The notes beneath the pieces were generated by a model that saw only the letters and a list, made by a program, of their open reading frames with translations, was not told where the DNA came from and did not search any database. This document shows, in pieces, positions 25,692-32,290 of a stretch of 64,000 nt of DNA (positions are counted from its first letter, which is position 1; each line of letters starts with the position of its first letter). The translations under genes were made by a program, and so were the position numbers. Location of the stretch: positions 1,736,001-1,800,000 of the forward strand of contig NZ_CP094529.1 of the NCBI RefSeq assembly GCF_022811665.1. Reading direction: 5' to 3'. This DNA comes from Chryseobacterium oryzae. GTDB taxonomy: Bacteria; Bacteroidota; Bacteroidia; Flavobacteriales; Weeksellaceae.

Positions 25692-26165
25692 TTGACAGAA
25701 ATTAGAAAACTAGACGAAAAAAAAATGGACAAAACTTTAGATGATCTTTTACATTATTTAAAGACAACCATTTTTATTGAAGATCAAAACTATATTCAAA
25801 ACTTAAACGCAATTGACATATTCTTTTTTTGCTATGGCGAAGAGAAGGCACAAATACATAACTATACTGAACCAAAATTATATTTAGAAAAACTTTATAG
25901 TGATGGATATGTGAACTTTAAAGATTCAGAAAACACATACCAAATCAATCTAAACGGCATCGAATTCATTAATAATGGAGGTTATAAAACTAAATCTCGA
26001 AATTTATTTTACAAAAAAATATGGAATATTATAAAGGTAGTTGCTGTTTTTTTAAATGCAATAATTCTATTGATTTTTGCTTACTTTAGTTTTATGGAAG
26101 ACCTAAAAGAGGCTTATAAGAATAATAAAAAAGAATTGAAAATTGAAAATCGAAAATCAAAGTAA
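25692..26165 (+). CDS. Cassette 31: hypothetical protein with C-terminal membrane segment
   Basis: 157 residues if the TTG at 25692 is the start; an ATG at 25725 in frame would give 146. The TTG keeps the usual 30-40 base leader of the array. Residues 10-100 look like a winged-helix-type fold (DLLHYLKTTIFIEDQNYIQN, then PKLYLEKLYSDGYVNFKD, then YQINLNGIEFINNGGY), and a single membrane helix follows (IIKVVAVFLNAIILLIFAYF) with a short charged tail. Possibly a tail-anchored regulator. No named family. Confidence 0.65.
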   Translation: MTEIRKLDEKKMDKTLDDLLHYLKTTIFIEDQNYIQNLNAIDIFFFCYGEEKAQIHNYTEPKLYLEKLYSDGYVNFKDSENTYQINLNGIEFINNGGYKTKSRNLFYKKIWNIIKVVAVFLNAIILLIFAYFSFMEDLKEAYKNNKKELKIENRKSK

Positions 26166-26195
26166 CATAAATAGTTAATTAAAAATAAAAACGTC

Positions 26196-26388
26196 GGCTA
26201 ACACGGTATTGGCAAAAACGGGCTTGAATATCCAAATTGAAAATTTGAATATTCTTCGCCGCCAATGCTTTTCGTTCCAACTTTTTTTGTAATTTAGTTT
26301 CCACGAAAAAGCATTGGCTTCTACTCCGCAAAATTGAATTCTTCGAATTCCTTTTTGCCCGTCTTCGCCAATACTTTTTCCGTTATCT
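26196..26388 (+). repeat. attC-like site 31 (subfamily B)
   Basis: GTCGGCTAAC opens it and matches GTTAGCCGAC at the head of cassette 31; closes with GTTATCT. Stem ACGGGC...GCCCGT. Confidence 0.9.
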
Positions 26389-26396
26389 GTAATTTT

Positions 26397-27212
26397 ATGA
26401 AAAAATACGCAAACACATTAACAAAAACAACACTTATCTCAGCTTTGTTTCTACTTTTTAATTGTACTTCTGACAGCGATGAGATAAACCAAAGTACTGA
26501 TTCCCAAATAAAATCCTATAAATTAATGTATATGGAGTCTCCATATTATACTAATGATTTAATATACATTGATTATATTGATAACAAACCAAAAAAAAGG
26601 ACGAGTGATTATTCGATTGTTTCAGGAACTACATCAACCATATTAGTAAAACAGTACGAAGACATATCCTATAATGGTAATGTTATTAATGTTGTTTCTA
26701 AATCCTTAATGGATAACACTGAAATTACAGGAACTAAAGAAAAAATCACAATGAACGGAAGTAATATTCAACAAAAAATATATTATAAAACAGATTTTAC
26801 CCGAACAAGTAATTATTTTTATTCCGGAAATAAGTTAAATAAAATAGTTTCTACACAAGAAGGTCTTTATCCTGGTTATCTAAATTATCAGAAAGATTTT
26901 TATTACAATACAAGTAACAATTTGGATAGTATTGTTACCAAATATTCTGAATATAATACTTCTACAAACCAATATGAATTAAATTTAAACACAAAAAAAC
27001 GAGAAGTTGAATATTTTTATGATTATGATAATTCAACGAATACAACCAAATTGTTAACTATTTTTGATGATGTATTTAATAGAACTCTTTCAAAAAATTG
27101 TTTTAAGAAATATAGGAAAAACATGTATGATGAAAATGGTAATCAGAATGGCTTTTCTACCAAACATTGGGAATACATATATGTGAATGATTTAATTGAT
27201 TATTCAAAATAA
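26397..27212 (+). CDS. Cassette 32: putative lipoprotein
   Basis: 271 residues from ATG 26397; upstream open frame is attC-like. Signal with lipobox-like LLFNC (Cys about residue 22), followed by the acidic TSDSDE linker typical of surface-directed lipoproteins of this phylum. The body is Tyr/Asn/Thr-rich and strand-dominated, with repeating YYxTxxNxL patterns (NYFYSGNKLNKIVSTQEG, FYYNTSNNLDSIVTKYSE) reminiscent of YD-repeat-like beta hairpins in Bacteroidota lipoproteins. Probably outer-membrane attached. Confidence 0.72.
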   Translation: MKKYANTLTKTTLISALFLLFNCTSDSDEINQSTDSQIKSYKLMYMESPYYTNDLIYIDYIDNKPKKRTSDYSIVSGTTSTILVKQYEDISYNGNVINVVSKSLMDNTEITGTKEKITMNGSNIQQKIYYKTDFTRTSNYFYSGNKLNKIVSTQEGLYPGYLNYQKDFYYNTSNNLDSIVTKYSEYNTSTNQYELNLNTKKREVEYFYDYDNSTNTTKLLTIFDDVFNRTLSKNCFKKYRKNMYDENGNQNGFSTKHWEYIYVNDLIDYSK

Positions 27213-27219
27213 AAGCTAC

Positions 27220-27412
27220 AGATAACAAGGTATTGGCAAAATGCGGGGTGAAGTTCTAAATAGAAAATCCTCAGTTTTTTTGCCGCCGCCGCTTTTCAAT
27301 TCCACATTTTTTTGTATTTTAGTTCCATTGAAAAAGCATCGGCTTCGTTTGGTCGTTCTTGAACTAAAGTTCTTCGAATTCCCGCACTTCGCCAATACTT
27401 TTTCCGTTGTCT
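27220..27412 (+). repeat. attC-like site 32 (subfamily A)
   Basis: TACAGATAAC opens it and matches GTTATCTGTA at the head of cassette 32; closes with GTTGTCT. L'' continues as GCGGGGTGAAGTTC instead of GTTTAAGTC. Confidence 0.9.
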
Positions 27413-27892
27413 GCAATATTACCAAAGCGGCGTTAAATAGAGACTTTTTCAAATTTTGAAAGAATTTAAAAGGGTTTTTCCTACTTAAATATTTTACTTA
27501 AAAATCATTCTAAAAATCTCAAAATAAGTATTGAATTTAGTTTGAAATAATTCTGAAACTGAACTGAATCAAAACACTCTGAATTTCCTTGAATTAAAGC
27601 AGAATTAAAGTGAAGTAAATCCAAAAGAGCAAACTAAATTTAAAATTAGAACAAATATTACTGAATTCAAATCATAAAAATTGGTAATGAATAATATTAA
27701 TTTCTGGAATAAAATTCTAAATCTAAAAACTGAATATTCAAATATTGGATTTAATCTCAAATTCCGAAAAAGAGAACTCAAAAATTAAAAAACTAAAAAC
27801 AAAAACGTAAAACTGTCGTCTTTGATTTTGAATTCTTCGAAACTGAATTTCACTGAAATTCACTCTCTTGAATTAAAAATACTGCAGACAAC
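27407..27892 (+). other. Cassette 33: gene-less cassette, copy 2
   Basis: About 480 bases, a near copy of cassette 24 with the same matched ends, point differences and small indels, again with no credible gene. Preserved length, preserved ends and preserved blocks (for example AAAATCATTCTAAAAATCTC, ATTAAAGCAGAATTAAAGTG, AACGTAAAACTGTCGTC), without any reading frame, make a non-coding role or a recent cassette duplication the two options. Confidence 0.75.
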
Positions 27893-28081
27893 AGGATATT
27901 GGCAAAATGCGGGCTTGAATTCTCAGTTGAACTACTCCACTTTTTTTGTTCGCAAAATGCTTTTTCGTTTCGACTTTTTTTGTAATTTAGTCTTCACGAA
28001 AAAAGCATTTGGCTTCGTTTGGTCTTGGTTGAACTTTTAGTCTTTCAAAAGCCGCACTTCGCCAATATTTATTCGTTAGGC
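27886..28081 (+). repeat. attC-like site 33 (minor type, ATATTGGC...GCCAATAT)
   Basis: TGCAGACAAC opens it and matches GTTGTCTGCA at the head of cassette 33; closes with GTTAGGC. Almost the same as site 24; its last bases (GTTAGGCGAC) instead fit cassette 34. Confidence 0.88.
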
Positions 28082-28131
28082 GACATTTTACAAAAATTCT
28101 GCATTAAAATCAAAATTTGAAATATTTTACT

Positions 28132-28152
28132 TATCTTTGACGTTAGTAACGT
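28132..28152 (+). promoter_or_regulatory. Promoter -7 element and operator of the HigBA pair
   Basis: TATCTTTG (28132-28139) fits the Bacteroidota -7 consensus TAnnTTTG. Directly after it lies the inverted repeat ACGTTA-G-TAACGT (28140-28152), 7 bases before the higB ATG. A palindrome overlapping the transcription start is where a HigA-type antitoxin would bind to repress its own operon. No good -33 element at the usual distance is seen. Confidence 0.6.
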
Positions 28153-28159
28153 TAAAAGT

Positions 28160-28441
28160 ATGATTGTAAATTTTGGAAATAAAGAAACCGAAAAAATATG
28201 GAAGGGAATTGTTTCCAAAAAACTTCCAAGAGAAATTCAAGAAGTTGCAAGGCGAAAGTTAAGAATGATAAATAATTCAATCGATGTAAATGACTTAAGA
28301 ATTCCGCCAGCAAATCGACTTGAAAAACTAAAAGGAGATTTAAAAGAATTCTATAGCATAAGGATTAACAATCAATGGAGAGTTGTTTTTAAATGGGAAA
28401 ATGGCAATGCTTTTGAGGTTGAAATTATGGACTATCATTAA
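28160..28441 (+). CDS. higB: Cassette 34, gene 1: HigB-type toxin (RelE superfamily)
   Basis: 93 residues. It has the plasmid-maintenance killer layout: NFGNKETEKIWKGIVSKKLP at the start, helix EIQEVARRKLRMINNSI, then RIPPANRLEKLKGDLKEFYS and IRINNQWRVVFKWENGNAFE, ending VEIMDYH. The block PPANRLEKLKGD...YSIRINNQWRV is diagnostic for HigB. HigB toxins cut mRNA at the ribosome. The toxin gene comes first, as usual in higBA, with the antitoxin 10 bases downstream. Confidence 0.9.
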   Translation: MIVNFGNKETEKIWKGIVSKKLPREIQEVARRKLRMINNSIDVNDLRIPPANRLEKLKGDLKEFYSIRINNQWRVVFKWENGNAFEVEIMDYH

Positions 28442-28451
28442 AATTATAAAA

Positions 28452-28763
28452 ATGGAAAAATTAAGAAATATAACACCTGGAGAAATTTTATTAGAAGAAT
28501 TTTTAATTCCTCTTGAAATTTCGCAATATAGATTATCAAAAGATTTAGAAATTCCGCAAACAAGAGTTTCTGAAATTATCAAAGGAAACAGAAGAATTTC
28601 CGCAGATACAGCTGTAAGACTTAGTGCTTATTTTGGTAATTCTGCGAAATTTTGGCTCGGACTTCAAGATGATTATGATATTGAAAATGAAATGAACGAA
28701 AAATCAAATGAGGTAAAAAGAATTATACGAATAAGGAAAGATAAAGAAAAAAACGTCGCCTAA
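28452..28763 (+). CDS. higA: Cassette 34, gene 2: HigA-type antitoxin (XRE family)
   Basis: 103 residues from ATG 28452. It opens with ITPGEILLEEFLIPLEISQY, followed by a helix-turn-helix (RLSKDLEIPQTRVSEIIKGN, then RRISADTAVRLSAYFGNSAK) and FWLGLQDDYDIE, the classic HigA/VapI sequence. It would bind HigB and repress the operon through the palindrome at 28140-28152. The stop TAA is provided by the opening box of the trailing repeat (GTCGCCTAAC). The charged C-terminal tail (RIIRIRKDKEKNVA) is partly repeat-encoded. Confidence 0.9.
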   Translation: MEKLRNITPGEILLEEFLIPLEISQYRLSKDLEIPQTRVSEIIKGNRRISADTAVRLSAYFGNSAKFWLGLQDDYDIENEMNEKSNEVKRIIRIRKDKEKNVA

Positions 28764-28950
28764 CAAGGTATTGGCAAAAACGGGCTTAAATATCCAAATT
28801 GAAAATTTGAATATTCTTCGCCGACTATTGCTTTTCGTTACAACTTTTTTTGTAATTTAGTTTCTATGAAAAAGAATTGGCTTCGTTTGGTCTTTGCTGA
28901 ACTAAAGTTCTTCGAATTCCCGCACTTAGCCAATACTTTATCCGTTAGCC
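28758..28950 (+). repeat. attC-like site 34 (chimera of subfamilies B and A)
   Basis: GTCGCCTAAC opens it and matches GTTAGGCGAC at the head of cassette 34; closes with GTTAGCC. The left half is subfamily B (AAAAACGGGCTTAAATATCC) and the right half subfamily A (CGAATTCCCGCACTTAGCCA), so the second stem (ACGGGC against CCCGCA) can no longer form fully. Further changes: GCCAAT is preceded by TTA and TTTATCC replaces TTTTTCC. Confidence 0.88.
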
Positions 28951-28958
28951 GAAATTTC

Positions 28959-29504
28959 ATGAAAGCACTGCAATTAATTGCTATACTGTTATTTACAAAT
29001 TTGTTTTCTCAGAAAATCAAATATGAAATTTCATTATGTGGAAGGAATCAGAAAATAATTTTGACAAGTAAGAATGATAAAGCTTACAAAGGTTTGATAG
29101 TAAATGAATTTTTCAAAAAAAGTTCTGACAAAAAAATAATTAGAAGAGTGAAGATTAAGAAAGATGTTGCAAAACGAATTTTCAGTGAATTAACTAAGTA
29201 TGGAATCTATGAACCCAAAAAAAATACTGATAGCACAGGTTGTGGCGATTTTTACCTTGATAGCGATTATTTATCTTTTACAGTTCTAAAAAATGATTTA
29301 AAACTCTTTGAAAAAAGCTTTGCGGAAGTTTATCCTGAATCCGAATCTAAAATAGAACAAAACCAATGTAGACGACAATCACAAATTCTAGTCACATTAA
29401 TAGATAAAGAGCTGAATCTAAAGAAAAGATATTTTGAAATTTTCAAGAAACTTCCTGAAAAAACTTGTTATTGGAGTGGATATTCTATGGTTTGTAAAAA
29501 ATAA
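28959..29504 (+). CDS. Cassette 35: exported protein, unknown function
   Basis: 181 residues from ATG 28959; upstream frame is attC-like. Signal peptide LQLIAILLFTNLFS with cleavage near residue 17. The mature protein is basic, with strand KIKYEISLCGRNQKIILTSK, a helix DVAKRIFSELTKYGIYEPKK, and four to six Cys (CGRN, GCGDFY, QCRRQS, TCYWSG, VCKK) that could form disulfides in the periplasm. No family recognised. Its trailing repeat is decayed, so this cassette is probably no longer mobile. Confidence 0.7.
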   Translation: MKALQLIAILLFTNLFSQKIKYEISLCGRNQKIILTSKNDKAYKGLIVNEFFKKSSDKKIIRRVKIKKDVAKRIFSELTKYGIYEPKKNTDSTGCGDFYLDSDYLSFTVLKNDLKLFEKSFAEVYPESESKIEQNQCRRQSQILVTLIDKELNLKKRYFEIFKKLPEKTCYWSGYSMVCKK

Positions 29505-29517
29505 CCATAAAAAAATC

Positions 29518-29591
29518 ATACAAAATTGTATTGGCAAAAACCAAATTTTCAATTTGAATATTCTTTGCCGCAAATACTTTTTCCGTTAGCT
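29518..29591 (+). repeat. Degenerate, shortened attC-like site 35
   Basis: Only about 74 bases. ATACAAA replaces the opening RNNYAAC box and no longer matches GTTAGCCGAA at the head of cassette 35. TTGTATTGGCAAAAACC and the TTCAATTTGAATATTCTTTG block of subfamily B are kept, the inner arm is deleted, and the end CAAATACTTTTTCCGTTAGC is preserved, so it may still act as the left border of cassette 36. Confidence 0.8.
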
Positions 29592-29616
29592 GTAATATTA
29601 AAAAAAATCACAAATA

Positions 29617-30432
29617 ATGAAAAACATTAAATTTATAACTTTTCTTTTTCTAGCAAATTTTATTTTTGGTCAGAACAAAATATTTCTTTATGACTATAAA
29701 TTCATTCCAGATTCCACAAATAAAAAAAATGTTAGGGATGAATTAATGATTTTAAATATCCAAAAAGGTAAATCGGAATTTTATAGTTCTGAAATGTATA
29801 ATGCTGACTCAATTATGTTAGCAGAAAGTAATAAAGGAAATTTTGCAATGCCTCCAAATAAAGAAATGATTCGTGATAGAGTTATAAAATATTTTGATTC
29901 AAACCCAATAGATTATATAACTTTTATGTCTGTTAATAAGTTTATTATTAAACAGAACATTGATTTAAAATGGAAATTAGAAAATGAATTTTCAAAAATT
30001 TTAAATTATGATGTTCAAAAAGCTACAACGGAATTTGGAGGAAGAAAATGGACAGCTTGGTTTACCAAAGAAATTCCAGTGCAAGATGGACCCTACAAAT
30101 TCAAAAATCTTCCTGGATTAATTTTAAAAATTGAAGATTCTAATCAAAATCATATATTTGAAATAAAAGGAATTAAAAACAATACAACAGATTTTGAATA
30201 CCCAAATTTGAATAATTATCAAGAATTTAAATTAAGTTATGATCAATTTGCTAAAAAATTTAAAAATTATCGAAAGAATCCAACAGCCGATTTAGCTGAT
30301 CAAATCCCTGACCAAACAGACGCTGACGGAAACTTTAGAACTTCTACACAAATATTAAAGGAATGGAACGATAAATTGTTAGACCGTTTTAAGAAAGATA
30401 ATAATATAATTGAAATAAACTTGCTCAAATAA
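29617..30432 (+). CDS. Cassette 36: GLPGLI-family exported protein
   Basis: 271 residues with a signal peptide (FITFLFLANFIFG). After about 160 residues comes GPYKFKNLPGLILKIEDSNQ, the block that defines the GLPGLI family (here NLPGLI), found almost only in Bacteroidota as periplasmic or surface proteins, often in several paralogs per genome. Preceded by TEFGGRKWTAWFTKEIPVQD, also typical. Function of the family is unknown. It is the last cassette with a matched left border; after its stop comes TACAGCTAAC, matching GTTAGCTGTA, but no repeat body. Confidence 0.85.
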   Translation: MKNIKFITFLFLANFIFGQNKIFLYDYKFIPDSTNKKNVRDELMILNIQKGKSEFYSSEMYNADSIMLAESNKGNFAMPPNKEMIRDRVIKYFDSNPIDYITFMSVNKFIIKQNIDLKWKLENEFSKILNYDVQKATTEFGGRKWTAWFTKEIPVQDGPYKFKNLPGLILKIEDSNQNHIFEIKGIKNNTTDFEYPNLNNYQEFKLSYDQFAKKFKNYRKNPTADLADQIPDQTDADGNFRTSTQILKEWNDKLLDRFKKDNNIIEINLLK

Positions 30433-30442
30433 AAGATACTAC

Positions 30443-30449
30443 AGCTAAC
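30443..30449 (+). repeat. Isolated R'' box ending the array
   Basis: TACAGCTAAC (30440-30449) pairs with GTTAGCTGTA at the head of cassette 36, but the following DNA (AGAACTATGGTAACAACC...) has no attC-like stem. The repeat body of the last cassette has been lost. Confidence 0.75.
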
Positions 30450-30637
30450 AAGAACTATGGTAACAACCAACTTTCCTATAAGGTTTTTAGCGAAAATTCT
30501 AAAAATACACTTATCCCAATTTCAACGCAAAAAATACTATTTTAGGAAATATGGGATTAAATCCTTAATTTAAAACCCATAATATTTTTGCACGAGTTAA
30601 CTTCTTACCTTAGCTAAAAGTTTAAAACAAAATCTCA

Positions 30638-31534
30638 TTGAAAATAAATAGAAGAATTTTTAAATATTTCAATTTAATTGCATACATATTCTTTGTAAGC
30701 AGTTGTAATTCACAAACTTTCCAAAAAAAAGAATATTCATTTTCTAAAGCAAAGAACGAAAAAGCTACATTAATCCTCTTTCCCTGCTTTGTATGTGATA
30801 AAACCAATACTCAAACAGAAGCATTTTTTTTGAAAAACATCCAAAAAGCCGGAATTTCAACTCTACTTTTAGACTACAATCAAAAACTATTTTTATACGA
30901 AAATGAAAAAGAAAAATTAGCAAAAAAATTGAATTCAATTTTTAAAGAAATCAATATTTCAAATCAAAATGTATAATACATAGGCGGTTTTTCTAGCGGA
31001 GGAAATATCACTATTCTTATTTCTAACTATTTAATAAAAACTAAAAATAAGTTACAACCTAAGGGAATTTTTATTATTGACTCACCGCTCGATTTAGAAG
31101 AATTATATAAAAATGCTCAAAATGATGTTCAACTCAACAAAAATGCTGATGCCGTTGAAGAAGGAAAATATCTGATTAAATTACTGGATGAAAAAATCGG
31201 AGTTCCAGAAACTAATCTTGAAAATTACAAAAATCTTTCTCCTTATTTAATATCACAGAATTCAATTAAAAATATTGAATATTTAACTAAAATTAAAATT
31301 AGATTTTACACTGAACCTGATTTAATATGGCAATCTGAAAATAGAAATAGAAAATACGAAGACTTAAATGCCTATAAACTCGAGAAAACATATAATGCTT
31401 TAAAACAACTAGGAAATCAGCAATTAGAATTAATAAAAACTGAAAATCGCGGTTATCGAGCCAACGGTAAAAAGCATCCACACTCTTGGAATATTGTGGA
31501 AAAAGAAAATCTCATAAAATGGATTTTAGAATAA
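30638..31534 (+). pseudogene. Alpha/beta hydrolase lipoprotein with in-frame stop
   Basis: TTG start, lipoprotein signal (YIFFVSSC, Cys about residue 24), then ATLILFPCFVCDKTNTQTEA. A TAA at 30974-30976 interrupts the frame right before YIGGFSSGGNITILISNYLI, which holds the nucleophile elbow G-F-S-S-G of alpha/beta hydrolases. The frame continues unbroken to 31534 with GIFIIDSPLDLEELYKN and, at the end, KKHPHSWNIVEKENLIKWIL, where the catalytic His would lie. One T to A change (TAT to TAA) would explain the break. The whole gene would have 298 residues. It lies in the decayed tail of the array. Confidence 0.75.
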
Positions 31535-31539
31535 AAAAC

Positions 31540-31632
31540 TTCTGATAATACAATGTTGGCAAAATTATCAAATACAGATTTCAGAGTTTTTACTGCTTCT
31601 TATATTCTCATTTTTTAATGTCTTAGTTTATT
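31540..31632 (+). repeat. Relic attC-like site (5' two thirds)
   Basis: TTCTGATAATACAATGTTGGCAAAAT resembles the start of a site in its first 20 bases (TTCTGATAATACAATGTTGG) and the stretch that follows (TTTCAGAGTTTTTACTGCTT, then CATTTTTTAATGTCTTAGTT) follows the subfamily A middle. The 3' arm and GTT box are gone. Confidence 0.6.
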
Positions 31633-31667
31633 TAAAAAACATAAATTATCTAAAAATAACCTTGATA

Positions 31668-32168
31668 ATGATTATTGAAACAGAAGAACTGAAAATAATT
31701 CCCCTAAACTCAAAACAACTTTTAAGTTATACGGAAGGTAATCAACTTGAAAAAGAACTGAGAATACATGAAAAAGATCGCTTCATGTCTGAAACAGTAA
31801 AAATGAAAATTCTAAGCAAAATTCTTAAAAACATTAACGAAGATGAAGAAAACTTCTATTTTTACACTTTTTGGATAATAATATTAAAAAAAGAAAATGA
31901 AATAGCTGGAGAATTTTGCTTTAAAGGAAAACCAAAAAACGGAAGAGTAGAAATTGGATATGCCACTTTTCCGAAATTTCACAATAGAGGAATTATGTCT
32001 AAATCTATAGAAAAAATTATAGAATGGGTTTTTATTAATACTGAAATTACCAATATAATTGCTGAAACAGATTCTCAAAACCTTTCATCCATTCAAGTTT
32101 TAAAGAAGAATAAGTTTAAGCTATTTCAATCCCAAGCAAATAATTTTATTTGGATGAGAACAAAATAA
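31668..32168 (+). CDS. GNAT N-acetyltransferase
   Basis: 166 residues from ATG 31668 (a TTG two codons upstream is in frame). RimJ/RimL-like: IETEELKIIPLNSKQLLSYT at the start, then WIIILKKENEIAGEFCFKGK, VEIGYATFPKFHNRGIMSKS with N-R-G-I-M-S as the acetyl-CoA loop, and IIAETDSQNLSSIQVLKKNK near the end. Substrate unknown. It follows a relic attC-like site, so it may be a former cassette now fixed in the chromosome. Confidence 0.82.
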   Translation: MIIETEELKIIPLNSKQLLSYTEGNQLEKELRIHEKDRFMSETVKMKILSKILKNINEDEENFYFYTFWIIILKKENEIAGEFCFKGKPKNGRVEIGYATFPKFHNRGIMSKSIEKIIEWVFINTEITNIIAETDSQNLSSIQVLKKNKFKLFQSQANNFIWMRTK

Positions 32169-32290
32169 TTGTAGTTTTCTCCTTCAAAATATGAGCATAA
32201 TTGGATTAAAGACTGAATTGAATTCAGAAAAACTAATGCTTCAAATAAAGACGTAGCTATAACAAATTTCTCGTAATAAAATATTTCAAG

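Larger units (their letters stand above)
24..30449 (+). mobile_element. Integron-type gene cassette array (36 cassettes, continues left of window)
   Basis: Regularly spaced 191-196 bp repeats bracket single genes or gene pairs, all read on the + strand. Each repeat opens with RNNYAAC and closes with GTTRNNY. The 10 bases at the start of a cassette are complementary to the 10 bases that open its own trailing repeat (for example GTTGTACGCA at 211 and TGCGTACAAC at 882; GTTAGCAGAA at 24535 and TTCTGCTAAC at 25468). 34 of 36 cassettes match perfectly, cassette 21 has one mismatch and cassette 35 has lost its box. This is the signature of cassettes cut at G|TT. No integrase gene is visible here, so from this window alone the array is a cluster of attC-like sites without a known recombinase. 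The right end is eroded. Confidence 0.9.

Noticed and set aside
24..30449. CRISPR array
   Set aside because: Repeats are 190 bases, not 25-40, the intervening units vary from 200 to 1100 bases and contain genes, and no cas gene is present.
24..30449. Insertion sequences or REP/RAYT elements as explanation of the repeats
   Set aside because: No transposase, no target-site duplications, one orientation only, and the paired ends belong to the cassettes rather than to the repeats.
30586..30613. Promoter TTTTG...TACCTTAG before the hydrolase relic
   Set aside because: Spacing is 15 bases instead of about 19 and the -7 element misses the consensus; not strong enough to list.
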